From contig JAJEKB010021076.1 of the NCBI GenBank assembly GCA_022393335.1, positions 679,093-743,092 on the forward strand: a DNA stretch of 64,000 nt, given 5' to 3'. The notes beneath the pieces are model-generated. The model had not been told where the DNA came from. It was given only the letters and a program-made list of their open reading frames with translations, and ran no database searches. A program made the position numbers and the translations under genes. This DNA comes from Macrotrachela quadricornifera (lineage: Eukaryota; Rotifera; Eurotatoria; Philodinida; Philodinidae). This document shows positions 12,101 through 23,998 of the stretch, one piece after another (the stretch's first letter is position 1; each line of letters opens with the position of its first letter).

Positions 12101-15100
12101 TAACCGAACAAAACAAGTATTGTCTATTATTAATAAGTAATAATTGGCACACTTGCAGCAATACGCTTATGTTCTCATGAGTTTGACGCACACATGTTTT
12201 ATGGGGAGAATGTAATTTAATTTGACGAGGACTGAGGATGTAGAAAGAAGATTTGTCGACTTTTATTGTTGGATAATCGTCATAAGATTTTCGTAAAGCT
12301 TCACGAACAGTTATTTCCATGAATCATACGGATACAAGTTCAGTTTTTAATTACATCTTTGGTATCTGACGACATGTGGCTATTATCTTCTTGCAGATAG
12401 AATTGTACGATAAGTTGAATTGTCTCATAATTAAGAAATATATTTTCTCGAAAATATTGAGGAAAAGCCAGAACTTTCTTTGTATAACGAAGAAAAATGC
12501 ATTGATGAGCATGATGATCAATACATTCGAACCATTTAGAAAAAATAAATCGATCCCAACTTACTGGAACAATTATGATTAATCGAATTTGTTCTGAATC
12601 GCTGGTTTGTCTGAAAAACTTTTCAAACCAATCAATAGTTCGTTTGGTTCATCGATCTCAAATGAATGAGGATTAGAATTGTATGGTCGAGAACTATTAT
12701 GTTCGAGTGCGTCACACAATTTAAATATGCTTACGTATTTTAAACAAAAAATCACAATCAAGTTACTCATCTCGAATGGGTTTCATGTTGAGTACTTTAA
12801 CTACACAATTAAGCTCTTTTTCTACTAACTCTCTCTCTTCAGTTGTTCATCTAACGATGGAAGTTGAGGATTTTCGGAATCTGAAGTTTTCGCAAATACT
12901 ACTTCAACACCAAGGCATGTGTCCATCAGATTAGGTAAAGTATTAAAGCATATCTGACACACTTTATCATTCGCTTTAATTAACCCAGGCGTCCATTCCA
13001 AATTCAGCATGAAGTGTGTGTTGAACAATTTCGCTTCGCGTTCGTTGATAATTCTTTGTCCTTTGGATGTGGTGGCTTCGAACCTGATCGAGTTAAACCG
13101 ATATGAGAAGGTTGAGTACACGATATTTTCTTTTCGTACGGCATCTTCAGATTTCTTATGAACTTTGATTTGAATAAGCAAATGTCTTTTTGTGAAGACA
13201 ACAAATGTAATGACTAATACATCCATAGATTTACTGATAATAAATGGATCACCTATCATAAATCCTTCAAAATAATTCTTTGTCATCATTAGAAGTAAAT
13301 TGATAGACAACTGTATGACGCTATGTTCAGTTTATTTTGCACATTTAATTCCTGAAGACCGTATGAGAACTGTCGTAGTTGATATCAAGAAGCGCTGCAG
13401 TACTCCAAAGTTATTTCTTGCTCAAACGAATATTTTATATTGTTTTCAGCTTGAATAGATAAAATTTCAAAGCTAACTATTTATAGAAACTCATCCATTT
13501 TTATGTCAAATACAGTGTTCAGTATTGTATCAAATTATTTTCAAGTTCTTTCCATTTAAACAGGAAACCAAATATAGGATGTTGTAGAGCAGATTTTGTT
13601 CTATAAAGCTTGTCATGTCTCATCTCTCTAGAATGTAGCCATTCTGAACAATAAGGATGAACTTTTTTGATAGTATTTTGATTATAATATGAAAAAAAGT
13701 CGGACGATCGAGGAAAATTTTTTTACCAGAATAATTAACACAAAAAGCTTTACAAGATTCATGATTGAATAAAAAAAACAAGGATTTTGCGTTTTTTGTG
13801 GTTGACTACCCATGGAATCACTCATATAGAAAAAGAATAGTATATACAGAGGATCAGGACTTATTATACACTCTTGGTATATATGAAAGGTAAGAACGAG
13901 ATGAAATAACGAAAAACCAGTCGTTTAGACAGAGACAGTCACAAAAAGAAAAAAAAGACAGAGAGAAAGAAACAAATCTAATAATTTGTGCTAGAAATAA
14001 CATTTTAGAAACTTTTGCTTGAGAATACAGTATAATTTGTGTTCATATTTGAGGGTAATCACTTGATTTTTTGCGCTCTTTTTACTGATACCAATCTTTA
14101 CAATTGGATTTTCAATAGATTTTTTTGATCAGTTGAAATATTCATTTTTCCGCTTTTAATACAGGAAAATGGCCGGCTTGGCTTGATGTTAGCATCAAAA
14201 CCCTTTATGGAGGTACTGTACAATCCATACTTTGAAAAAAACGCTAAGAATTTACTTATCACTTTTTTTCCTTTAGTTAATCACGAATCCGATTGTTGGA
14301 ATCATTTGTTCAAAGTAAGTTGTGCTAGTTTTGATCGCCCTTGAAATTTATGTTTTTAGAATCGGATATAATATTCCGATGTTTGCTGGTTTTATATTTA
14401 TGTTTGCAACCACTATGGGTGAGTCTCAGTTTAGAACGTACTTCCACTAAAAACTTTAAATCCACACTTTTTTCATTCAATTTCGAAGCATTTGCATTTG
14501 CAAAAACTTATGTAACACTCTTCATCTCTCGTGCATTAAATGGCGTTAGCTCCTCATTTACTGTAGTCTCAGGTAAGTGTATCATTTAGGTTTTATACGG
14601 AAAACGACACTCATTATTCCTGATCTGATGTCCTTTCATAGGATTGACAATGCTGTTCGATCATTACAAAGATGATGAAGAACAGCGTGGTAAAGCAAAT
14701 AGTATAGTAATAAATGGACTGTCAATAGGCCTTTGCAGTAAGTATATATTTTATATAGAGAATTCTTCTGATTTCTACTTCTTGTATACTTTTATTAGTT
14801 GGTCCATTCTATGGAGGTGCTGTGTATACATATCTTGGCAAGGGCGTAACATTTTTTATTTTAGCTGGACTTACATTGTTTGATGGATGTAAGTAATAAA
14901 TAGCTCCAACTATTAAACTCCATGGAATTATTTCGTTCTTTTATCTATTTATATAGTACTTCGTCTAATAGTTATTACAAAACCAAAGTTACAGATAACA
15001 AATGAGTCTATCACAAAAAAGAGTCCTTCAATATTTAAGTTGATATTAGATCCTTATATTGCTATTTGTCTTGGTAAGCGAGTGATTTCTGTTTTTCTGT

Positions 15101-15951
15101 CGTTTTTAACTGATTTTCTTTCATTTAAAGGATCACTTGTGGTCGGTATATTTTGTATAAGTTCTCTCGAAACTACGTTGCCAATTTGGATGATGTCGAA
15201 CTACAATGCAGACCCTATGATGCAAGGTTTTTGTTATACATTTTTACTGATTCGATATAAATTTTAACCAATAATATCTTTCAGGTTTGATATTTTTACC
15301 ACTGAATATTACACTTTTCATAAGTCAATTCATTTTTGGCTGGATAAGTTTCAAGATTGGACGGTAATAAACTTAAAAATAGTCTGCTGAAGCTTCAGAT
15401 TGCATATGAGATGTCTTATTGTTTTTTAGATGGCTTTGTGGCATGTTTGGTTTAATAATAATGGCAATGTCATTGATACTTGTACAGAAATTGAAATTTC
15501 TTGTTGACTTTTCTCTCTATATAATCTCTCTTTTAATTATTAGATACCTTTATCAAATTCAATTGGTTTGCTTTTTATTGCAAACTGTGGTGTTGGTTTG
15601 GGATTGGGTATGATTACTACATCGATCACACCATTACTGATACAAATTGTTGATTTGCGTTTTACTTCTGTCTACGGAAATGCATCTGCATTAATTGGTT
15701 CATCATATGCTCTTGGATTTTGTTTAGGTAGCTTAGTTAAGAAAAAAACTTGATGAAATTATGTTGTAACTTCGACTGCTTTTTTAGGAGCACCAATTAG
15801 CGGCTTTGTTGTCCAAGAATTGACATTCAAATGGACTATGTATGTAATTGCACTGATATGTTTCATTTACTCACCACTGTTACTTTTCTTGCGCAATGTT
15901 CTATCAATGGAATCAAAAGTAACTGATGAAAATAGGGTAAGAGAAAGGTAG
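9171..15951 (+). CDS. Vesicular amine transporter-like protein (SLC18/VMAT family), 14 exons, about 450 aa
   Basis: Joining 9171-9285, 9360-9490, 14165-14212, 14277-14314, 14360-14418, 14489-14572, 14642-14737, 14799-14888, 14957-15073, 15131-15226, 15285-15363, 15430-15481, 15544-15727 and 15788-15951 gives one open frame of 450 codons; every junction is GT-AG. The product follows VMAT order: TM1 FLDGILVTAVIPILPDYLY, a short luminal loop with N67-A-T, ASKPFMELITNP, KIGYNIPMF, SRALNGVSSS, a DDEEQRGKA cytoplasmic loop, SSLETTLPIWMM, and IVDLRFTSVYG near TM10-11. Family members are 12-TM proton antiporters loading amines or acetylcholine into vesicles. D31, K94, R145 and E273 match conserved membrane charges, but two TM10/TM11 aspartates are T360 and G387 here. 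Other introns are 45-74 bp; intron 2 is 4.7 kb because of a transposon. The last exon has a GTAAGA at 15937, so the C-terminus could extend by splicing. Substrate unknown. Confidence 0.88.
9675..14137. mobile_element. DNA transposon with ~780-bp terminal inverted repeats, inside intron 2 of the transporter gene
   Basis: The left repeat (about 9675-10475) and right repeat (about 13380-14137) are inverted copies along their whole length. Paired landmarks include ACTGATCGAAAAC near 9680 against the TGATCAGTTG near 14126, GGTAGTCAACCACAAAAAAC near 9902 against its inverse near 13795, and TTCTTGATATCAA near 10457 against TTGATATCAAGAA near 13379. The right repeat has a ~60-bp purine-rich segment (13930-13985) absent from the left. 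The arms are diverged, so the insertion is old. The interior carries a decayed transposase on the minus strand. Ends and target duplication could not be fixed exactly. Confidence 0.8.
10772..13310 (-). pseudogene. Decayed DDE-type transposase of the intron-2 transposon
   Basis: Read on the minus strand, fragments in changing frames give, in order: a 161-codon open piece (12825-13310) with a CQICFNTL cysteine pair; a piece (12090-12320) with CVRQTHENISVLLQ; IDFAENYTLSRRRE (about 11690); a VIIGDYRRHD block (about 11610); ITKIDYL (about 11490); and an HGFG...NKGPSDGIGTTVRSS stretch (about 11320-11460), then helices to about 11100. I recall this order (Cys/His motif, DFAENY, SDG, HGKGP-DG-GG) from uncharacterised animal transposase-like proteins. 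The family name is not certain. Multiple stops (for example after SYATA near 11710) and frameshifts make it non-functional. It lies between two long inverted repeats, as expected for the element's own transposase. Confidence 0.65.
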
Positions 15952-18900
15952 AAATGCAAACAATTTCTTGATCTCGTGTAAAAAACGTCACGAAACTACA
16001 TTTTTCACATATTCTAAAAATCATACATTGTCTTAAAATAATCCAAGGTGAACTTAATTCTTATTACAGATCTAACGAGAGATATTTTATGTGCTTCAAA
16101 TCTCCAATGATTTTGAACCATTCTAAAGGAGCAGTTATCCTATTCTGCGAGGTTGAATATCAAGGTATCAGTTGCGTCCCAGGAATCAATTCCGCCGATC
16201 CCGAAATTGAATGAAAACGAAATAGAATACGATATCGGAAACGGTTCCACTAATTCCTAGCATGTTCGAAATCAATTCTAACGAATTTCTGAAAATTCCG
16301 TCTAGTTTCGAAATTGCACATGATTAAAGGGGATTCCGAGTGATTCCTTCTTAAAGCAATTCCAGGAATCCGAAGGAATTTCATGGAATTCTGTCTAATT
16401 CTGAAATTGAAAGTAATTTCTGCAGTTCCGGAAACGCGTCGACTTTCACAATTGCGCAGCAGAATTACATCTTCATTTGATCGATAGGAAGTGAAAGGAT
16501 AATAATAGAAATTGTAATTCCAGACTTAGACGGAGTTCTTAGACACTGCTGATATTAATTCCAAAGTTCTTATGAATCGATGGAATTAGTTCCTGAGGCG
16601 GAACTGATTCCACAATGTACAACATTACGGAATAGGATTCATTCTTCTCTAAAGAAAGTTATTCCTTTTACAAGGAAGGTGCAAACAATCTAAACTTTAA
16701 GTAATATCTTTTCTGCTCTTTTTTTCTATCAATTCATAAGAAAAGATTAATCAGACAGAATAGTTGATTAAAAATGTGTTTCTTTAGAAGTTGTGTCGAG
16801 AGCATTTTAGGTCTCTTCTTCATAGCTTATTTTGCAAGTTAAACATCCAATATTGAATCTAATCTTCACTCTTTTGTGCTACAATAAGTGCATCCTCATG
16901 TTCCTTTTATAGGCAAATGTATTTCATTGTCAAAATGAAGAACAAACTAAATTCGTCAACTACAATAAAGAACAGAGGAAAAGAGAAAAATCATAACGTC
17001 GGTAAAGAGTGGGGGACAGGACAGAGATTATTTGAAAAGAATCTATATGAAAGCAAGAAAGAAAAATAAGACAAGTGTCAGATTACGAATGAAGTCATGA
17101 ATGATCTATATGTCCTTGTAGATCTAACAATTTAATATAAATAAAACATTTTTTTCTGAAATGACGAACAGGTGCGACAACGAATGTTCCACCGTCATCA
17201 AAGGGTTAAAAAATATATTTTGGTTTTTCAACTTGATTTTAAAATACATTCAAACATTTTTTTAATTTAAATCTGTGTCAAAAAAATTTGCATTTAAATT
17301 TAAATTCAAATGAAGAATATGTTTAAAATGTTTTATGTCAGGTTGATATAAAAATTATATGCAGATTTTCTCGAACAACCAAGACTCGACATAGTTTCTA
17401 TTGAAAAACTTTGTGTTAATTAAAACTATACATTTACCGAAAAAAAATTACGATGATTAAAATTAAATTAACCTCCCACCTCAAAGCCTTTGAATACTCT
17501 TTTCTGATAAAATTAGAAAAAAAGAATTCATTGCTTTAGCCTGAATATGAAAACAACTTTTATATAAAATTCAAAAAGATTTAGAAGAGTTTTTAAAGAC
17601 TTAAAATTGCTTCATTTATTTATGAAAAGCACTAGATTAACTTCAAGATGAAATTATCAGTACATCATACGTTTGACAGAATGTTGCTATGCTTTTAACA
17701 AAATCACAATAACATCTTAAAAAATCTTTTTATTTGTTTTTCTCAAAATTTTCCTCTACATTAGTATTGAATTTCTCTTATGCCGCATAGATGAACAAAT
17801 CTTGAAAGGATGCTGATCTGGACTGAACTAAAATCGTGAGGAGAATCATATCATGCATTCTTCCTAAGTTCTTTACAATATCATAAAAATTAAATTATGG
17901 ATAGCCTTCAAACATTAAACTGGGAAGCTTGTAACTGGTCTCTGTGTATTCTAATCAAGATTCTGGTCATATTTGTACTTTTTTGAGCACTCGTATGTCT
18001 AGTCATAAACAGTTTCGCTCAGGAACAGACGGAACTCTACAAGATTTCTTAGTTGAGAATTATGATCAATCTCGATTTATTTCTGATATGCTCTTTCTCT
18101 AATATAACTAAAGATCTCGGTAAAATCTTCGTATCAGGATCCAGAAGCGATTTTCACTTAATTTTGATGAAAATTGGCTACAAACTTTTTCTTTATGATT
18201 ATTGTCAGATATTCAGATAGAATTAGTAATGAATTTTTATTCAAACGTTCCGAAGACAAATCAAAAACAATCCCGAGCGAGAATTTGCGCAAATTCCAGA
18301 TTAAATCCTAAATCGATTCTGTCAAATCCTTGATACCTATGATTTTAAGAGGTTCCTTTTGCGCAATTTTTTAAACTTCTTTACTACCTTGGCTAATCTT
18401 GTACTAGCCACAATAGTTTTTTCGTGTATATCCACCACGTAGTTAGTGTACCAGTGAATGGATAGTCCGAGACAAGCAGTCATCAGTGGCTTGTCCAGGG
18501 CATCTTTTATTTGGTAGCTTCCATATTTACGCATAGTACTCAGTAGGTTTCTATCAGATAATTTAATTATTAAGCCATAGCGAGTCTATTGCCTACTTAT
18601 AAATCTTGATCCGTTATTCTTGTTTTTACAGAACATAATGCATTATGATTAAATAATTGTCAAATGGCTAATAATTCATTGAGAAACTCATGAATTAAGG
18701 TAAATTATGATATTTTTTGATCAATAATGCATGAAAACTTATGAAAGAGATTGCATTATTATATAATTATATCCAGTATTTACTCATTATAACGAATGAT
18801 GATATCTTTTATTTCTAATTATTTTTGATACATCAATGTATGTTGAATAAGTTCAGATACATAGGAAAATAACTTCAGTAATCTTTTTTATCAAAGAAAA

Positions 18901-19512
18901 TTAATTCTCATTAGGCTTAAAATGACAATAGGTTAGAGCAGATTGTAGTGAACTTGTGTTGAATTATGGTGACTTATAGTTATAATGGGTCGTTTGATAC
19001 CATATTCGATATTTTTATCAAAAGTTTTTTTCTAAAAAATGCCTTGTGATGAATGCTAAGAGCGGAAAATTTCGAGCTCTGCCGATTGTTAATGAATTCG
19101 AGGAAAACGATAGTTGGAGTGGATAAACCATATGTTACTAGCGATCAAATCAGTTTCATCTTAATCCCATATTTATTGTAACTTTTTGTTAATCAATCTG
19201 AAAAATGCTAATTTATTTTTCTATTTTAGATGCTGATTCCACCTGAAAAACAAGACCAAAGTGTTACCACTCCATAATGACTTTATTTATATTAGACTTT
19301 TTTCATTGCATTAGTTTTCTGGTATTATTCGATGACTTTTACTTGTTGTTGCTGTTATAGAGTGATGTCGCACTCACTCATATCGTTCCATTTTTACATA
19401 ATTTCGTATTTCTATCTCAGTGCTATAGTCCTGTCTTTTGTTTCTTTTATTCTTGCTATATATAAACGTTTCTGTTTGTTTCTATATACATCTTTATATA
19501 CTTTGACTTATA
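15952..19512. other. Repeat-rich, gene-poor DNA
   Basis: About 16160-16680 is full of scattered GGAATTCC-like words (AATTCC, GGAATT, AATTCTG), a degenerate array resembling the pure one at the ends of the 54.8-56.6 kb foldback. The rest is AT-rich. One minus ORF (18337-18534, 65 codons) is lysine/arginine-rich at its C-terminus and unassigned. No gene can be supported. Confidence 0.45.
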
Positions 19513-20807
19513 CACAGTGCGTTCAAAAAGTTTCCGGACTGGTTTTACTAAAAATCAGCAAAACACGTTGCAATTATTCATATATATGTTCTTTCTCAAA
19601 GTATCTTCCCTCTACTGAAATATAGCCTTGCCAACTTTCTAGAAGTTTTTGCATAGCTGCCGTGAAGTCATCTTTAGGCACACTGTTCAACTACTGATGT
19701 ATTGTTGAACCTAATGAACTTCGATCAATGTAGTGTCTTCCTCTGAGATGATCTTTTAAAATAGGAAACAGAAAATAATCACTGGGCGCCATATCTCGAG
19801 AATAAGAAGGATGATGAAGCAATTCATGTTTTAATTTATGAATAGTAGGAAAAACAAGATGTGACGTGTGTGCTGATGCATTGCCATGTTGAAGGATAGC
19901 ACCAGTTGAAATTAAACCTCACCTTTATTTTTTAATTTCTGAATGAAATTTATTTTCCAAAATATTAGCATCATATGTCTTTGTAATTGTTATACCAGTT
20001 GGTGTAGGGTCCTTGAGAATTATTCCTTTGTGATCCCAGAAAAATGAATATAAAACTTTAATTAGCTGACATTTCTCGTTTGGGTTTTGTTGGTGGTGGT
20101 GAATCAGCTCGTTTCCATTGTTTTGACGCTTGTTTTGATTCAGGTTGATAATAATACATCCACGGTTCATCATCAGTTATAATTCGAAAAAGAAAGCCGT
20201 TGCCTTCAATTGAATAGCGAGCCAAAAGTTCTTCACACGCTTGAATACATTCATGCCTTTAATCAGGTGTTAGTAAATGTGGCACCCATTTTGAATAAAC
20301 TTTAGTCATATGTAATTGATCATGAAAATGTTATATACCATGTCAGTTGAAATGCTTGGTAATTCGACGGTCTTTGACGATTAAGTTTTCAATAGCTTTA
20401 AAAGTTTGATCATCCGTTGCAGTAATTGGTCATCCACTTCTAGCACTATCTTCAATATCTAATTTTCCATCTTTAAAACAACGAACCCATTCGAAAACCA
20501 TCGTATGTGACGGAGCATGGTCACCATAAACTACTGCCATACGGTTGTAAATATTGGATGGAGATTGTCCTTTCAAAACAAGAAACTTTATAACTGAGCG
20601 ATGCTCAAGCTTGTGATTTTTCATCTGTGTATAAAGCATGATCTAACAAAATTGTTATATTCGTGGATAGGTATGTCATTGGTTAACGGCTATGATATCT
20701 ATAGATGAAGCACTGTTGCAGCTACATACAGACTCAAATCTAAGAACAATAACGCTTCTCATTGTGTTATAATAAAATCAGTCCGGGAACTTTTTGAACG
20801 CACCGTG
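19513..20807. mobile_element. Mariner-type transposon, 1.3 kb
   Basis: The termini CACAGTGCGTTCAAAAAGTT (19513) and the inverse of the right end, CACGGTGCGTTCAAAAAGTT (20807 inward), match for about 38 bases with few changes, and each is flanked by TA (19511-19512 and 20808-20809), the target duplication of Tc1/mariner elements. The length is typical of mariner. The minus strand holds the transposase remnant. Confidence 0.9.
19580..20639 (-). pseudogene. Mariner transposase, broken
   Basis: The 70-codon start (20430-20639) is the mariner helix-turn-helix region: HRSVIKFLVLKGQSPSNIY, then FEWVRCFKDGKLDIEDSARSG, where a TGA replaces the Arg of the usual GRP. Further on, in changing frames, come a WVPHLLTPD segment (about 20280), TDDEPWMYYYQPESK holding one catalytic aspartate (about 20165), VLYSFFWDHKGIILKD (about 20040) and a C-terminal WQGYISVEGRYFE (about 19610). 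These are in mariner order and spacing. At least one stop and several frameshifts separate them, so the copy is dead. It fills the space between the two inverted repeats. Confidence 0.88.
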
Positions 20808-22707
20808 TACATTTTTAAATACACACATGTATATGTATTCTTCCTTCTTTTCGCACATTTAATAAAATATCGTGAGCAAAGCACAAACATTCATATCTAT
20901 ATATATATACAATGGTTTGCAAAAAGACTTGGAACAATCTCACAACGCAAACATACGATGTTTTTTAGATTATCTCGAACTTTTGTTTTGCAGTTATTGT
21001 GAATTTATATTAAGTAGCTTATCTACAAAGAATATACATATAATTGGTTACTTACTACTCTATCGTTGTAGGAATAACCTGGCATAGCAAAGACAGACAG
21101 CCTAAAATTACGTTATGTTTCTGCATTATATTTATTGCAACATGAGAACGCATTCTGTCGGGAAAATCCATCGATATACAAAGAGACTATTGTCTACAAT
21201 CAGTTATCAATTTAAAAAATTCAAAACCTAACAGCATCCCGGCTACTTCATATTCACGATTTGTGATAGCAGTGGTAGTCGAAGTGTTCGAAAGAGTGGA
21301 AGACAATAAGTTCGATACTCGATCAGCGAAAACCTTCACAACATTTGCTGAGTTGATCATTCTGAAGTAGAGACCAGAAAAGCTGATATCAATTGCTTGC
21401 TTTTATCTCACTTGTATATTGTATGCAATCGAATGAAAAGAAAAACGGTGGCACAGTGCGAATTAGAGATAAAAGAGAACAGGAGATGAATGAAACTAGA
21501 AGAGCGTGATAGAAAGAATGTGAGTATATAACATTTATCACCAAAACATGATGGTATGTCAGCAAAGAAAACGGAAAGTAATATAATCAATAATATATCA
21601 TCGTTGTCCCTTCATCAAGCATTATTTTATGGTTTATAACTATATCATTGATAAAATGAAGAATTTTGAGCAATCTATGAGTTGATGAACAGCGAGTAGA
21701 TGTATTATTGATAAAATTTTCTATGTATCTTGAGAATTCGATATCTCGGGAATGAAAACACGAGGGCATGGATCCTTTTGAGGTTTTTCATACCTTTTTG
21801 AGGTCTATCTAACGTCAATAGATGAGACTTAAAGGACTTGAACACCTAAATATGATCACGAATAACCGTAAAAAGACGCTCTAATTTATTCTAAGTACCG
21901 TTTTTATTCGAAGGTAATATCAATCGATAGAGCTTTAAATTCTACACTCATAAAACTCCACTTCAAGCCACTTTGTTTAATGAATAACGGAGAAAAACAG
22001 AGCGACTAAACTTTCGATAAGCAACTGATCGAATATCTATAAAATTATGTTTGCCTATCTGTTACGACAAAAGTTTTACTACCTATATAAGAGGTCATTA
22101 TCATTAGCTAATTATTAGAGATGTAATAATAACAAAACATCGGACTCAAACTGACGATTAGGAATCTTCGGTTATAGTTTAGACTATAGATACGCAACTT
22201 TAGAGTAATATTTCTCTAGTTAGAATCTATGACATGTCTAATTTTCAGTATATTTTTAATTTATAATGATAGAGAATGAGTATTTTTTACAAAAAAAAAA
22301 GAACAAAAAAGCAGTGAATCAGCGACGGTAAATTTGGTTTGTTATTCGTACAATAACAGGATCGAATAAGATCCTAGCAAAAAAAAAAATGTTAATATAT
22401 ATCAATAATAAAAAGAAATCAATTTGATCATCGAACATCTCAACGAAAAAAATGACTAATACTTAAAAAAATTTCTTTAATGCCATTTATTTAGCGTAAT
22501 AACATATTTAAAAAAACCGACCGTATTATTTGAATGATTCTGAAAGAGTTCTTATTGAACTGTCGTGAGTATATTTAAACATTTTTCATTAGAATACCCA
22601 AGCTCATAAAAACTTAAGCTGCGAAAAGAAAGATATCTGCTGCTGTAATGATTACTATAATATACATGCTGTTAAGTATAAACAATAAAAATTAATTCGA
22701 AAACTTT
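20808..22707. other. No gene recognised
   Basis: AT-rich intergenic DNA with short (AT)n runs near 20895-20910. Short ORFs here (20805-21087 on plus, 21408-21769 on minus) have no recognisable motif and no splice context. Confidence 0.4.
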
Positions 22708-23292
22708 TTATTTGCATATGAACTGTTTGAGAAAAAGGAAAAATATGTTCTTTACTTGTTGGTATTCTTTACAACGATGGAATCCATTTAGTATTACATC
22801 AAATAATTTGTATACTTCAGAATTAGCCATAACATGATTATTCTCAGGTGTATAACCAGAAGTAATCGTTTGTATTGTATTATTATCATATAAAGAAAAA
22901 AGTTGAATAAAATCATTGGTTAATGTAGTGTGGGCAGGACTTAATTGATGATTATTAGCTTCTCTGGTAATGCTTTTGAGATTTTGTCTTAAGTCATGAT
23001 TACCATTATCATCGCTGTCATCTGTTAAATTATGTTGTTGTTGTTGTTGTTGTTCGTTTTCAAATAATTGTGAACCAATATCATCATTATTTGTATCATT
23101 CAAATTATGACTGTTATTATTTGATCGTCTTGATGTTTCTGATGATGACTTATTTCGATTATTATGTGCACGGCGAGTTACCGATCTATACGGGGAACTT
23201 TTATCTCGTGCAGTTATTGAGCGTACACGAATACCACTAATTGTTGACGAATTTGAAGAAATTTGTGACTGACTTTGAGTTCGAGTAGACAC
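22708..23292 (-). CDS. Hypothetical Ser/Asn/Gln-rich protein with a poly-Gln run, 194 aa
   Basis: The ORF opens with a low-complexity Ser/Thr/Arg/Asn region (residues 1-65), a seven-residue glutamine run near residues 81-87 (a TTG-rich repeat at 23033-23054 on the plus strand), an Asp/Asn patch, and a more ordered C-terminal half ending in a hydrophobic segment. I recognise no domain. A GTAAAG...CAG segment of 33 bases near 22724-22756 would keep the frame if removed, but it is shorter than any other intron here, so I keep it coding. Composition suggests a real disordered nuclear or regulatory protein fragment, yet it lies between transposon remains and could be part of a decayed gene. Confidence 0.4.
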   Translation of the reverse strand: MSTRTQSQSQISSNSSTISGIRVRSITARDKSSPYRSVTRRAHNNRNKSSSETSRRSNNNSHNLNDTNNDDIGSQLFENEQQQQQQHNLTDDSDDNGNHDLRQNLKSITREANNHQLSPAHTTLTNDFIQLFSLYDNNTIQTITSGYTPENNHVMANSEVYKLFDVILNGFHRCKEYQQVKNIFFLFLKQFICK

Positions 23293-23990
23293 TCAACTTC
23301 GAGCGCTCATAACAGCGTTCAGGAAATATAAACTATGAAAGATAATATTAAACAAAATGAAGAGAAGAAATGAAAGCAGCAAGACGAAAATAAGAATAAG
23401 GAAAGAAGAAAAAAGAAGAACACGAAAAATAGATTCACATCTGCATATATATGTATATGAGTGAATTGCGCTGGCCTTGTATGATTTGAAGAAAAGAAAA
23501 TCGGAAAAAATACAAGTGATTGTGGAGAGATTTCACTTACCCTATCAGACAGCTTCATTTTTTGCATATAAATCAAGTATTTTCCCAGCTGTCAGTTTTC
23601 TCGTTCGAGGCTGGCTCGAATTTTTCTGCAAAATAATATATCTAGAGAAATATTTTTACATTTTCGTTGTATATCAATGAAATTATCTTGAAAAGGGCAC
23701 TGAAAAGAATGTGCTGAGCTCTATCTATGCATGTACATATAAAAGTAGCGTAATATAATCGATTGTTAGGAGTCATAGCACTTACTGTTCAAAAAATACA
23801 TTGTGTCATTGGTACGCGAGTTCTTTTCAACATTCCTTATAATGACATCTAGAATCAGAACCTTCAATAATATCACTATTTATTTAGAAAAAACAAAGTT
23901 CATAATGAAAAAATAATTCACCTAAATATTATTTAAGTTTTATACCAAAATGTTATTTACTTGAAAGAAATCATGAGTTCATTTGCTAAT
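23293..23990. other. No gene recognised
   Basis: AT-rich spacer between the low-complexity ORF and the decayed transposase. ORFs at 23319-23576 and 23477-23680 overlap on opposite strands and show no motif. Confidence 0.4.
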
Positions 23991-23998
23991 TATCACTA

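Noticed and set aside
18337..18534. 65-codon minus ORF, possible hAT C-terminal remnant
   Set aside because: A vague resemblance only; no hAT dimerisation motif can be pointed to.
22724..22756. 33-bp GTAAAG...CAG intron in the Ser/Asn-rich ORF
   Set aside because: Shorter than every other intron in the window, and the frame is open without removing it.
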